Shown: positions 32,796 to 41,281 of the stretch, in pieces
Numbering within the stretch: the first letter of the stretch is position 1
Layout of the letters: every line of letters begins with the position of its first letter
NCBI GenBank assembly: GCA_946188155.1
Contig: CAMHUC010000009.1
Span: 1-64,000, forward strand
Direction of reading: 5' to 3'
DNA length: 64,000 nt
Source: an uncultured bacterium
GTDB taxonomy: Bacteria; Bacteroidota; Bacteroidia; Bacteroidales; Bacteroidaceae
The notes under the pieces: generated by a model
Databases searched by the model: none
Seen by the model: the letters and a program-made list of their open reading frames with translations, nothing else
Told to the model about the DNA's origin: nothing
Position numbers and translations under genes: made by a program

Positions 32796-33248
32796 ATGAA
32801 CAAGTATCAATATAAAGTACAAGGCGTCGACTACGACGTAGAAATCGAAGAAGTAGAGGGCAACGTAGCCAAGGTGAACGTCAACGGCATCCGTTTCGAC
32901 GTAGAGCTGAAGCAGCCCATCAACCCGACCAGCACGCTGAAGAAGGTGCGCGTAGAGGCCCCGAAGCCGGTGGCCCGTCCTTCGGTAGCTCCGGCAGCAG
33001 CTCCAGCAGCCGCCAAGCCTTTGGCAGCTGGCACGGGCAACCCCGTGAAAGCCCCCCTGCCCGGCACAGTGACAGAGCTGAAGGTCAATGTGGGCGACAC
33101 GGTCAAGACCGGCGACGTGGTGCTCGTGCTGGAGGCCATGAAGATGCAGAACAACATCGAGTCAGAGTACGAGGGCACCGTGACAAGCATCACCGTCAAG
33201 CAGGGAGAGACCGTCATGGAGGGTGCTGTCATGATGACCATCGGGTGA
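32796..33248 (+). CDS. Biotin carboxyl carrier subunit of a sodium-pump decarboxylase
   Basis: 150 residues: an N-terminal region, an Ala/Pro-rich flexible linker (about 55-80, APAAAPAAAKPLAAG) and a C-terminal biotinyl domain with the biotinylation motif VLEAMKMQN. The lysine of MKM is the predicted biotin site. It carries CO2 from the carboxyltransferase subunit (not in this window) to OadB. It follows the OadG-like gene and precedes oadB. Confidence 0.9.
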   Translation: MNKYQYKVQGVDYDVEIEEVEGNVAKVNVNGIRFDVELKQPINPTSTLKKVRVEAPKPVARPSVAPAAAPAAAKPLAAGTGNPVKAPLPGTVTELKVNVGDTVKTGDVVLVLEAMKMQNNIESEYEGTVTSITVKQGETVMEGAVMMTIG

Positions 33249-33251
33249 TTT

Positions 33252-33305
33252 GACAATTTGACCATTTCACTACAATTGTAAAATCGTAAAATTGTAAAAT
33301 CGTTA
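33252..33305. repeat. Short tandem array, octamers TTGTAAAA/TCGTAAAA
   Basis: Alternating octamers TTGTAAAA and TCGTAAAA in the biotin carrier-oadB spacer, with the same A-B-A-B style as other arrays. Confidence 0.7.
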
Positions 33306-33311
33306 AATGTT

Positions 33312-34469
33312 ATGGATCTCGGACAATTTATCATACAGAACTTCCATGAGTTCCTCACCTACACGGCATTCGCCAATGCCACGGTGGGCAATCTCATCAT
33401 GATAGCAGTGGGAGCCTTCTTCATCTGGCTTGCCATCAAGAAGGACTTCGAGCCGCTGCTGCTCGTTCCCATCGGCCTGGGAATCATCCTGGGCAATATC
33501 CCCTTCCGTGCTGATGCCGGCCTGGAGATAGGCCTCTATGAGGACAACTCGGTGCTGAATATCTTCTATCAGGGTGTGCGCCAGGGCTGGTATCCGCCGC
33601 TCATCTTCTTAGGCATTGGAGCCATGACCGACTTCTCCGCCCTGTTGGCCAATCCCAAGCTGATGCTCATCGGTGCTGCGGCACAGTTCGGCATCTTCGG
33701 TGCCTACATGGTGGCACTGGCCATGGGCTTTGAGCCCTCACAGGCAGCAGGTATCGCCATCATCGGCGGTGCCGACGGCCCCACGGCTATCTTCCTCAGT
33801 TCGAAGCTTGCACCCAACCTGATGGGAGCCATCGCGGTGTGTGCCTACTCGTATATGGCCCTCGTGCCGGTGATTCAGCCATTCATCATGCGCCTGCTCA
33901 CCACCGACAAGGAGCGCGTCATCAAGATGAAGCCCGGTCGCGAGGTGAGTCAGACGGAGCGCATCCTCTTCCCCATCATCGGACTGCTGCTGACCACGTT
34001 CATCGTGCCTTCCGGCCTGCCCCTGCTGGGTATGCTCTTCTTCGGCAACCTGCTCAAAGAGAGCGGCAAGACCACCCGCCTGGCCAAGACTGCCGGTTCA
34101 TCGCTCAACGACATCGTAGTGATTCTGCTCGGTCTTACCGTGGGTTGCTCCACACAGGCCTCGGAGTTCCTCACGCTGAACACCATCAAGATCTTCGCCC
34201 TTGGAGCCATGGCCTTCATGATAGCCACCGCCTCGGGTGTTGGCTTCGTCAAGTTGATGAACCTCTTCCTGCCTGAGGGCAAGAAACTCAATCCGCTGAT
34301 TGGCAACGCCGGTGTGAGTGCCGTACCTATGGCAGCCCGCATCTCCAACAACCTCGGTCTGGAGTACGACCGTCACAACTTCCTGCTGATGCACGCCATG
34401 GGCCCGAACGTGGCCGGCGTGATTGGCTCTGCCGTGGCAGCAGGAGCCCTGCTGGGATTCCTGTCTTAG
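33312..34469 (+). CDS. oadB: Sodium ion-translocating decarboxylase beta subunit
   Basis: 385 residues, highly hydrophobic. Hallmarks are IFLGIGAMTDFSALLANPKL, AAGIAIIGGADGPTAIFLSS (the conserved Asp-containing re-entrant region of OadB/MmdB) and GNAGVSAVPMAARI near the end. It decarboxylates carboxybiotin and exports Na+. With methylmalonyl-CoA mutase 4 kb away, the complex is more likely methylmalonyl-CoA decarboxylase (propionate formation) than oxaloacetate decarboxylase; the alpha subunit needed to decide is not present. Confidence 0.93.
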   Translation: MDLGQFIIQNFHEFLTYTAFANATVGNLIMIAVGAFFIWLAIKKDFEPLLLVPIGLGIILGNIPFRADAGLEIGLYEDNSVLNIFYQGVRQGWYPPLIFLGIGAMTDFSALLANPKLMLIGAAAQFGIFGAYMVALAMGFEPSQAAGIAIIGGADGPTAIFLSSKLAPNLMGAIAVCAYSYMALVPVIQPFIMRLLTTDKERVIKMKPGREVSQTERILFPIIGLLLTTFIVPSGLPLLGMLFFGNLLKESGKTTRLAKTAGSSLNDIVVILLGLTVGCSTQASEFLTLNTIKIFALGAMAFMIATASGVGFVKLMNLFLPEGKKLNPLIGNAGVSAVPMAARISNNLGLEYDRHNFLLMHAMGPNVAGVIGSAVAAGALLGFLS

Positions 34470-34490
34470 AGGTGAGAGGTGAGAGGTAAG
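34469..34490. repeat. Short tandem array, heptamer GTGAGAG
   Basis: AGGTGAGAGGTGAGAGGTAAG directly after the oadB stop codon; same unit as 8050-8090. Confidence 0.7.
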
Positions 34491-34527
34491 ATATAAAAAG
34501 TACGATTAAATAAAGAAAGGAAAAGGT

Positions 34528-34956
34528 ATGATCAGGAAGCTGACACTGCCCAACGACATTGAGACGATTCCCCAGCTGAGCGAATTCGTTGATAGTGTGT
34601 GCGAAGAGACAGGCTTCGATATGAGCACCACGATGAGTCTCAACCTGGCTATAGAGGAGTCGGTGGTAAACGTGATGACCTACGCCTACCCTGAGGGGGA
34701 AAGGGGAACTGTCGACATCGAGGCCACCTCTGATGACCACAGTGTCACCTTCTGCATCAAGGATGCCGGCATCCCCTTCGACCCCACGACCACCGCAGAA
34801 GTAGACACCACGTTGCCTGCCGAGAAGCGTTCTATCGGCGGACTTGGCATTCACCTGATGCGCAAGATTATGGATGCCATCCACTACCATCACGACGGCA
34901 AGCACAACATCCTGACTCTCAAGAAGCTGCTACCAGGTAAGCATAAACAACAATAA
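34528..34956 (+). CDS. RsbW-like anti-sigma factor serine kinase
   Basis: 142 residues of the HATPase_c_2 type. N-box MSLNLAIEESVVNVMTYAY, G1-like DAGIPFDP and G2-like GGLGIHLMRKIMD are present. Such kinases bind or phosphorylate STAS antagonists or sigma factors in partner-switching. The next gene encodes a STAS protein, giving the expected pair. No sigma factor or PP2C phosphatase is seen nearby. Confidence 0.85.
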   Translation: MIRKLTLPNDIETIPQLSEFVDSVCEETGFDMSTTMSLNLAIEESVVNVMTYAYPEGERGTVDIEATSDDHSVTFCIKDAGIPFDPTTTAEVDTTLPAEKRSIGGLGIHLMRKIMDAIHYHHDGKHNILTLKKLLPGKHKQQ

Positions 34957-34982
34957 AAGAACAAATCAATAAAAAGTCAACT

Positions 34983-35285
34983 ATGATTTTCGACATTAAA
35001 GAAACCAGTGAGGGCATGCTTGCAAATGTGAGCGGGCGCCTCGACACCCCTGCCGCCGTCAAGGCCCAGCAGGAGATTACGCCATTGTTAGAGAACGCCA
35101 GCAAGGAGATTACCCTTGACTGCAAGGACTTGGAATACATCAGTAGCTCCGGTCTGCGTCTGTTTCTCTCCATCCGCAAGGAGGCCACGGTAAAAGGTGG
35201 CAAAGTGATTATCAAGAACATCAACGACGACATCAAGAAGGTGTTCATGATGACAGGTTTCTTCAACCTGTTTGAGATTGTCTGA
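34983..35285 (+). CDS. STAS-domain anti-anti-sigma factor
   Basis: 100 residues forming a single STAS domain: SGRLDTPAAVKAQQ and the phosphoacceptor region LEYISSSGLRLFLSI (serines near residues 57-59). It would be the antagonist of the preceding RsbW-like kinase, switching partners on phosphorylation. It lies 26 bp after the kinase gene and 21 bp before a LuxR-type regulator. Confidence 0.88.
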   Translation: MIFDIKETSEGMLANVSGRLDTPAAVKAQQEITPLLENASKEITLDCKDLEYISSSGLRLFLSIRKEATVKGGKVIIKNINDDIKKVFMMTGFFNLFEIV

Positions 35286-35306
35286 CACTGACCTTAGACA
35301 AACGCA

Positions 35307-35900
35307 ATGGAGGGAAGGCCGAAGATAGCCATCATCGACCCTAACACGCTGGCTGCCATGGGGCTGAAGCAGCTCCTGCAGAACGTGATGCCCATCATGA
35401 CTGTCGACACATTCGGCTCGATGGCCGAATTGTCGGCCAGTCAGGTGGACACCTATGTACACTATTTCGCGGCAATGAACATTGTGCTGGAGAACCGTAC
35501 GTTCTTTACTGAGCGGCGGCGCAAGACTATCGTGCTGACCCTCTCCCTCGATTCAGCCTCACAGCTCAGCGAGTTCCACAGTCTGTGCATCAACGTGCCC
35601 GAGCAGCAGCTGGTGCGCTCGCTGCTGGCCTTGGAGCAGCATGCCCACGGGCGCGGCCAGAACCTGCCTCCCATGCCCCGCGTGCTACAACAGAAAATCC
35701 TTACCGACAGAGAAATAGAGGTGATGTCGCTCATTGTGCAGGGCTATATCAACAAGGAGATAGCCGAGCGTCTGAACATCGGCCTGGCCACAGTGGTCAC
35801 CCACCGCAAGAACATCATGGACAAGCTCGGCATGAAGAGCGTGTCGGCGCTCACCATCTACGCCGTGATGCACGGTTACGTAGACATCAATGCTATTTGA
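35307..35900 (+). CDS. LuxR-family response-regulator-like transcription factor
   Basis: 197 residues. The N-terminal part (IAIIDPNTLAAMGLKQLLQN) has a receiver-like fold without a clear acceptor Asp; the C-terminal LuxR helix-turn-helix is LTDREIEVMSLIVQGYINKE then IAERLNIGLATVVTHRKNIM. The target genes are unknown. The HTH end (SALTIYAVMHGYVDI) closely matches the convergent hemerythrin-LuxR protein (GLTIYAIVNGLVDI), so the two are related. Confidence 0.85.
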   Translation: MEGRPKIAIIDPNTLAAMGLKQLLQNVMPIMTVDTFGSMAELSASQVDTYVHYFAAMNIVLENRTFFTERRRKTIVLTLSLDSASQLSEFHSLCINVPEQQLVRSLLALEQHAHGRGQNLPPMPRVLQQKILTDREIEVMSLIVQGYINKEIAERLNIGLATVVTHRKNIMDKLGMKSVSALTIYAVMHGYVDINAI

Positions 35901-35923
35901 CAATCGAGCGAATCCACATTATA

Positions 35924-35990
35924 TCGTTATGACGTTATTTCGTTATGACGTTATTTCGTTATGACGTTATTTCGTTATAACGCCATGACG
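35924..35990. repeat. Short tandem array, octamer CGTTATNN
   Basis: At least eight CGTTATGA/CGTTATTT octamers alternate between two convergent LuxR-type genes. Related to the array at 3488-3538. Confidence 0.8.
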
Positions 35991-36000
35991 ATGCTGCAAT

Positions 36001-36963
36001 TTACAATTTGACACTTGAGATATCCACCAGGCCGTTGACGATGGCATAGATCGTGAGACCTGCTGGAGAGTGAATCTGTAGCTTCCTTGCAATATTGCGC
36101 CGATGGGTGATGACGGTATTGACGGAGATGTACAGATGGTCGGCAATCTCCTTATTAGCCATCCCCTGAACCAGTGCGATGATGACCTCACGCTCCCGTT
36201 CTGAGAGCGTCTCGGCCGCCTCGCCTACCCCCGCCTTGAACACCATGTCGCTGATATTCCTCGACACGTCGCTCTGCTTTGCCATCTGCTCCAGTCGACG
36301 GATGGCAGGCACGAAGATATGATCCTCCACCTGTGCGTGCTGCCGCAGCCAGGCCTCGTTGTCGTAGATGTCGTGCAGCGTGGCAGTCAGCTGGTTGTTG
36401 TGCTGTCCGTCCTGCGGCAGATACTTAATGATCAGCAGCTTCAGCTCGCGCAGCTTCTTGTCGGCCGCCCCGTGGTGCTTCGAGAATGTCTCCACGTTAT
36501 AGTCACTGGCGGGATGACCTTCCAATAGCGACTCCACGTATGGGAAGAGCGTCTTCTGCTCATACTGCATGTGGCGGCGTATCTCGTGGGCATACTCGTC
36601 GTAGAAGCGCATGATGAGCTGCCCCAGGGAGTCGCGCTCGTCGAGCGACTCCTGCAGCTCCCTGCGGATGAAAGGCAGCTGGAAGTCGAGGTAGTAGGCA
36701 TGGCTGGCCTCCAGATAGTGGAGCAGCGTGCGCACGGATATCTGCTCGTCATTCTCAAATTCTCCCGAGCCGTTGATGGTAAAGTTCACCACGGCCAGGA
36801 AGGTATACGTGTCCACATGGTTGTCGATGCAAGTTTCCCGTACTGTCTTATCGCCAAACCCCAGGCTGATGCCGAAGCTGCCCAGAGCCTGCAGCAGGTC
36901 ATAGTTGTCGCGGATGAGGGATATCATCTTGTCGTCCGCCTCATACATCTTCTGATTCTTCAT
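36001..36963 (-). CDS. Hemerythrin-domain LuxR-type regulator
   Basis: 320 residues. The N-terminal two thirds contain hemerythrin-like helical segments with spaced His/Glu (EASHAYYLDFQLPFIRRELQ, HEIRRHMQYEQKTLFPYVES, KHHGAADKKLRELK, HAQVEDHIFVPAIRRLE), a di-iron oxygen or NO sensor fold. The C-terminus is a LuxR HTH (LSEREREVIIALVQGMANKE then IADHLYISVNTVITHRRNIA). It is divergent from the heme/iron gene cluster starting at 37163, which it probably controls in response to oxygen, NO or iron. The -7 box is at 36989-36996. Confidence 0.85.
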   Translation of the reverse strand: MKNQKMYEADDKMISLIRDNYDLLQALGSFGISLGFGDKTVRETCIDNHVDTYTFLAVVNFTINGSGEFENDEQISVRTLLHYLEASHAYYLDFQLPFIRRELQESLDERDSLGQLIMRFYDEYAHEIRRHMQYEQKTLFPYVESLLEGHPASDYNVETFSKHHGAADKKLRELKLLIIKYLPQDGQHNNQLTATLHDIYDNEAWLRQHAQVEDHIFVPAIRRLEQMAKQSDVSRNISDMVFKAGVGEAAETLSEREREVIIALVQGMANKEIADHLYISVNTVITHRRNIARKLQIHSPAGLTIYAIVNGLVDISSVKL

Positions 36964-36988
36964 CTGTACCTATTATTGATTACGGCTG

Positions 36989-36996
36989 CAAAATTA
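36989..36996 (-). promoter_or_regulatory. -7 box of the hemerythrin-LuxR gene
   Basis: The minus strand reads TAATTTTG, 26 bases before the start. Confidence 0.5.
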
Positions 36997-37027
36997 TACA
37001 TTTTTCCCGTAATATACAATAATCACA

Positions 37028-37126
37028 TTTAGGTATTTTCGTTCATCAAAGGTCACAAAAACAGGGATTTTTGGCGATTTCACAATTTTTAGGTATTGCA
37101 TTTTCTTACGGAAAGGCCTACCTTTG
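37028..37126 (+). promoter_or_regulatory. Promoter region of the heme/iron cluster with a direct repeat
   Basis: A -7 box TACCTTTG lies at 37119-37126, before the barrel gene at 37163. Upstream the 10-mer TTTAGGTATT occurs at 37028-37037 and 37088-37097, exactly 60 bp apart, possibly regulator sites for the divergent LuxR protein. Confidence 0.45.
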
Positions 37127-37162
37127 CAGCCGATTTCAGAAAGATTAGGTTAAATTATCAAT

Positions 37163-38461
37163 ATGAAGAGACTTTTAAGCTTGCTTGCAATAAGCACTAT
37201 GATAACCTCAGCGCAAGCTGCGGAGCCCGACACCCTGGGCTATGACAAATTTCGCATCGGCGGCTACGGCGAGATGGTGGCCAACTTTATGGACTACGGC
37301 ATCAACCGTTTCTACGGCCACAAGGAAGGCAACGCCAAGCAGAGCCACAACAAGATCTCCATTCCACGCTTCGTGCTGGCCCTCGACTACAAGTTTACAC
37401 CGAAGTGGGTGCTCGGCGCGGAGATTGAATTCGAATACGGCGGCACCGGCACGGCCTACGAGCTGGAGAACACCGAGAACGGCGAGTATGAGACCGAGGT
37501 GGAGAAAGGCGGCGAGGTGGCCTTGGAGCAGTTCCACATCACCCGTCTGATTGTTCCTGAATTTAATGTACGCGCGGGTCACCTCATTGTACCCGTAGGC
37601 CTCACCAACGCGCACCATGAACCCATCAATTTCTTCGGCACCTCGCGCCCAGAGGGTGAGTCGACCATCATTCCCTGCACCTGGCACGAGACGGGCATCG
37701 AGTTCCTCGGACGCTTCGGCAAGGGCTACGCCACCTTCGACTACGAGGCGATGATTGTCACCGGCCTGAATGCCAACGGCTTCGACCGCAACAAATGGGT
37801 GCGCGGCGGCAAGCAAGGACTCTTCGAGGGCGACAACTTCACCAGTCCCGCCTACGTGGCACGCATCAACTACACCGGCGTGCCCGGTCTGCGCCTCGGC
37901 GGCTCTTTCTACTACTGCCCCAACACGGGTGCCAATGCCGACAAGCTCGTCACCTACGACGAGATAGGCAAGATACCCGTTACCATCTGGTCGCTCGACG
38001 CACAATATAATAATAGGTACGTGACAGCCCGCGCCAACTACCTCACTGGCAACATCGCCCACGCCGACAAGGTAGGTGCCAAGAACGGCAAGCTCTCCAA
38101 CAAGTCGGGCTACAGCCGCCTGACGCCCATCGCCAAGCGCGCCGTGTCGTATAATGCCGAGGTGGGCATCAACCTGGGGAGCATCATCGGCGGCAGCTTC
38201 CCCGTCATCTACCCCTTCGCCCAGTACGAATACTATAACTCACAGGAGAAGGGCGAAGGCATGGACGTGATGGATGCCCGTTGCCAGGTGAGCAAGTGGA
38301 ACTTCGGCCTCAACTGGAAGGCCCTGCCGAACCTTGTGGTGAAGGCCGACTACACCATGCGCCAGATAGGCACCTCGAAGGTGTTCGGCACCGGTCCCTA
38401 CAACAGCGAGAACGAGTTCAGCATCGGCGTGGCCTACATCGGCTGGTTCTTCAAGAAATGA
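37163..38461 (+). CDS. Outer membrane beta-barrel protein (porin-like)
   Basis: 432 residues with a signal peptide (MKRLLSLLAISTMITSAQA). Alternating amphipathic strands rich in aromatic residues and a C-terminus ending in aromatic residues (FSIGVAYIGWFFKK) indicate a beta barrel; segments such as RLIVPEFNVRAGHLIVPVGL resemble phosphate-selective porin-like proteins. It is the first gene of the cluster after the hemerythrin-LuxR regulator. It probably passes a small ligand or ion across the outer membrane; nothing in the sequence names it. Confidence 0.8.
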   Translation: MKRLLSLLAISTMITSAQAAEPDTLGYDKFRIGGYGEMVANFMDYGINRFYGHKEGNAKQSHNKISIPRFVLALDYKFTPKWVLGAEIEFEYGGTGTAYELENTENGEYETEVEKGGEVALEQFHITRLIVPEFNVRAGHLIVPVGLTNAHHEPINFFGTSRPEGESTIIPCTWHETGIEFLGRFGKGYATFDYEAMIVTGLNANGFDRNKWVRGGKQGLFEGDNFTSPAYVARINYTGVPGLRLGGSFYYCPNTGANADKLVTYDEIGKIPVTIWSLDAQYNNRYVTARANYLTGNIAHADKVGAKNGKLSNKSGYSRLTPIAKRAVSYNAEVGINLGSIIGGSFPVIYPFAQYEYYNSQEKGEGMDVMDARCQVSKWNFGLNWKALPNLVVKADYTMRQIGTSKVFGTGPYNSENEFSIGVAYIGWFFKK

Positions 38462-38488
38462 CAAAAACACTAAATAGCAAAAATCAAA

Positions 38489-39655
38489 ATGAAAAAGAAT
38501 TTATTTCTGATGGGTCTCGCCATGATGGGACTCTGCACCTTCACCGCCTGTGGCAGTGATGACGACGACAAGAAGGAAACGGTCGAGACAACCGTCATCC
38601 AGGACTCTGAGTACGACGCTATCATCAACCAGTATGTCAACAACGTGGTAATGCCCACCTACCGTGAGCTGAAACAGAAAAACAGCGCCCTCTACAACGC
38701 TGTTGTCAGCTTCGGCGACGCACCCACCGATGCCAAGTTCCAGGCCATCTGCGACGCTTGGCTGGCCGCCCGCGAGCCGTGGGAGTCGAGCGAGGCCTTC
38801 CTCTTCGGCCCCGTTGCCGACTTCGGCCTCGACCCCAACATGGACTCGTGGCCCCTCGACCAGGAGGCCATCGTCAACACGCTGAAGTCGCAGCAGTGGA
38901 ACACCATGCAGTGGACAGGCGACTACGATGAGGACGACGAGGCCATCGCCGCCGCACAGAACGTGCGCGGCTTCCACACCCTGGAGTTCCTCGCCTTCCG
39001 CGACGGCAAGGCCCGTACGCTCAGCGACGTGGCAACCAGCGACAATGCCGCCGACTACGTCTACAACGCAGACAACGCCACCGCATGGGCACAGTATATG
39101 AGGAATACCGCCCAGCTGCTCGTGGATGACGTGACGCTGCTCGTGGACGCATGGGAGAACGGCTATGCCGACGAGTTCAAGAATCACAGCGGCGGCGACT
39201 TCACCAGCGGCCTGAGCTGCATCGAACAGCTCATCGACGGCTGCATCGACATTGCCGGCGAGGTGGGCGACGCCAAGATCGGGGAGCCTTACACCCTCTA
39301 TGTGTCAGGCCGCACCCAGGAGGCCCTCTACGCCGTGGAGTCATGGTACAGCTGGCACTCGCGCGACGACTATACCAACAACATCTACTCCATCCGCAAT
39401 GCCTACTACGGCTCGCGCGACGGCAGCATCAATGCCAACTCGCTCTCGAAGCTGGTGGCCAAGTACAACCCCACCCTCGACACGGAGGTAAAGGCAGCCA
39501 TCACCACGGCAGCCGCTGCCATTCAGGCTATTCCCCAGCCCTTCCGCAACAACATCAACTCGAAGGAGGCCATGGCGGCTATGGAAGCCTGCAGCGAGCT
39601 CAGCGACATTCTCGAAGGCCAGCTGAAACCCTACCTGCAGAACAACACCAAGTAA
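38489..39655 (+). CDS. Imelysin-family (M75) lipoprotein
   Basis: 388 residues. The lipobox is FTACG, with the mature N-terminus CGSDDDDKK, an acidic run like the Bacteroidetes surface-export signal. The imelysin motif GxHxxE is present as RGFHTLEFLAF near residue 165; EAFLFGPVADFGLD and DYTNNIYSIRNAYYGS also fit. Imelysins are iron-regulated proteins linked to iron uptake (EfeO, IrpA). It is followed by a di-heme oxidoreductase, the partner seen in proteobacterial imelysin clusters. It is therefore probably a surface iron- or heme-binding protein. Confidence 0.88.
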   Translation: MKKNLFLMGLAMMGLCTFTACGSDDDDKKETVETTVIQDSEYDAIINQYVNNVVMPTYRELKQKNSALYNAVVSFGDAPTDAKFQAICDAWLAAREPWESSEAFLFGPVADFGLDPNMDSWPLDQEAIVNTLKSQQWNTMQWTGDYDEDDEAIAAAQNVRGFHTLEFLAFRDGKARTLSDVATSDNAADYVYNADNATAWAQYMRNTAQLLVDDVTLLVDAWENGYADEFKNHSGGDFTSGLSCIEQLIDGCIDIAGEVGDAKIGEPYTLYVSGRTQEALYAVESWYSWHSRDDYTNNIYSIRNAYYGSRDGSINANSLSKLVAKYNPTLDTEVKAAITTAAAAIQAIPQPFRNNINSKEAMAAMEACSELSDILEGQLKPYLQNNTK

Positions 39656-39687
39656 GCCGGGAAGGCACCAGCCACAGCATACCGCAA

Positions 39688-39720
39688 AGCGGAGACGAGA
39701 CCTCAAATCCCGTCTTCGCT
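39688..39720 (+). other. Intercistronic hairpin in the heme/iron cluster
   Basis: AGCGGAGACG (39688-39697) and CGTCTTCGCT (39711-39720) form a 10-bp stem with one wobble, with no U-tract. It may stabilise or process the mRNA between the imelysin and di-heme genes. Confidence 0.4.
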
Positions 39721-39762
39721 ATTGTGGTCTAAAGGAGAAAAAGGATTATTTTATAGCATCTA

Positions 39763-41217
39763 ATGAACAAATACTTTAGCATTCTACTGTTGTCAACAGG
39801 TCTCTTTGCCTTCGCGGCATGCGACGACGGCGAGCAGCTCGACGTGGAGGACGTCAACATCCCCCGAGGCTATGCCCTCTCGGCAGGCACAGCGACGGGA
39901 TTCTACAATTCCTCCGTGGCCTACGACCAGGCAGCCCGCTGGCTCTCGGGCACCTACGCCACGCGCTTCAGTGCCGGTGACCGTCTGTACGACAACGTGA
40001 AGACCTCCAACGAGAACGGCCATGGCGGCGGCCTCGGCCCCGTATATGCCGGCTACAGCTGCGGCTCCTGCCACCGCAACGCGGGGCGCACGGAGCCTAC
40101 CTACTGGACCAGCTTCAAGCAGGGCAGCGACGACGGCTCAGGCCCCTACGGCTTCACCGCCTCGCTCATCTACATCACCCGCAAGAACGGCACCTTCTTC
40201 CCCAACTACGGGCGCGTCATCCACGACCAGGCCATCTACGGCGTACGTCCCGAGGGCAAGCTGAAGGTGCGGATCGACTCCATGCAGTTCGTCTTCCCCG
40301 ACGGTGAGAAGTACACCCTCTGCGTGCCCAAGTGGAGCATCACCGAGTGGTATGCCGACTCCATCAGCCCCGACGACCTTTTCTGCACAGTGCGCGTACC
40401 GCTGCGACACGTCGGCATGGGCCAGATGATGGCCATCGACACCGACGAGATTGAGGCCCTCGCCCGCCAGAGCAACTACCCCGAATGGGGCATCAGTGGA
40501 CGCGCCAACTACATCAATGAGCGCGGACGCCTGCAGCTCGGCCTCTCCGGCAACAAGGCCCAGCACGCCGACCTCACCGTGGAGCTGGGCTTCAGCAGCG
40601 ACATGGGCATGACCAACAGCCGCTATCCCGAGGAGATCTGCGAGGGGCAGCGGCAGATGGAAGAGGGTTCGATGATGGGCCTCGCCTACGATATGCTCGA
40701 CGTGCCCGCCCAGGACATGGAGGACGTAGACCTCTATATGCAGGGCCTCGCCGTGCCTGCCCGCCGCAACGTCAACAATGCCGACGTGCAGGCCGGCGAG
40801 CAGCTCTTCTACCAGGCTGGCTGCCACCTCTGCCACGTCACCACCCTGCACACCAAGCCCCGTGGCTCCACCCTGCTCATGGGCACCGGCCTGCCCTGGC
40901 TGGGCCGCCAGACCATACACCCCTACTCCGACTACCTGCTCCACGACATGGGCTCCGAGATCATGGGCGTGGGTCTGAACGACAACTTCGTCAGCGGACT
41001 GGCCCGGGGCAACGAGTGGCGCACCACACCGCTCTGGGGCGTGGGGCTGCAGAAGAAAGTCAACGGCCACACCTACTTCCTGCACGACGGCCGCGCCCGC
41101 AACTTCGTAGAGGCCATCATGTGGCACGGCGGCGAGGGCGAAGCCTCGAAGAACCGCTTCAAGAACATGACCAAGCAACAGCGCGACCAGCTCGTGCAGT
41201 TCCTAAATTCACTTTAG
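39763..41217 (+). CDS. Di-heme oxidoreductase-family lipoprotein (DUF1111/DHOR)
   Basis: 484 residues. The lipobox is FAFAACDDGEQ, an acidic post-cysteine motif suggesting surface exposure. Two c-type heme sites are present: YSCGSCHRNAGR near residue 102 and AGCHLCHVTT near residue 355. Other family segments are TPLWGVGLQKKVNGHTYFLH and HDGRARNFVEAIMWHGGEGE. Relatives accompany imelysins in iron-regulated loci. The heme attachment requires the CcsBA protein encoded at the end of the cluster. Confidence 0.9.
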   Translation: MNKYFSILLLSTGLFAFAACDDGEQLDVEDVNIPRGYALSAGTATGFYNSSVAYDQAARWLSGTYATRFSAGDRLYDNVKTSNENGHGGGLGPVYAGYSCGSCHRNAGRTEPTYWTSFKQGSDDGSGPYGFTASLIYITRKNGTFFPNYGRVIHDQAIYGVRPEGKLKVRIDSMQFVFPDGEKYTLCVPKWSITEWYADSISPDDLFCTVRVPLRHVGMGQMMAIDTDEIEALARQSNYPEWGISGRANYINERGRLQLGLSGNKAQHADLTVELGFSSDMGMTNSRYPEEICEGQRQMEEGSMMGLAYDMLDVPAQDMEDVDLYMQGLAVPARRNVNNADVQAGEQLFYQAGCHLCHVTTLHTKPRGSTLLMGTGLPWLGRQTIHPYSDYLLHDMGSEIMGVGLNDNFVSGLARGNEWRTTPLWGVGLQKKVNGHTYFLHDGRARNFVEAIMWHGGEGEASKNRFKNMTKQQRDQLVQFLNSL

Positions 41218-41219
41218 AA

Positions 41220-41262
41220 AGACTAGGATGACTAGGATAACTAGGATGACTAGGATGACTAG
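41220..41262. repeat. Short tandem array, nonamer GACTAGGAT
   Basis: Five copies of (A/G)ACTAGGAT(G/A) between the di-heme and porin genes. It reads through as TRITRMTRMTRK in an artefactual N-terminal extension of the porin. Confidence 0.8.
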
Positions 41263-41281
41263 AAAAAACAAAAAGAATACA

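Noticed and set aside
31723-34469. Complete oxaloacetate decarboxylase operon
   Set aside because: Gamma-like, biotin carrier and beta subunits are present but the alpha carboxyltransferase is not, so the substrate cannot be assigned.
34469-34490. Shine-Dalgarno cluster
   Set aside because: The GTGAGAG units contain GAG/AGG words, but lie about 40-60 bases before the next start and are part of the array family.
41228-41281. Upstream start of the porin (TRITRMTRMTRK)
   Set aside because: Encoded by the GACTAGGAT array; the true signal peptide starts at 41282.
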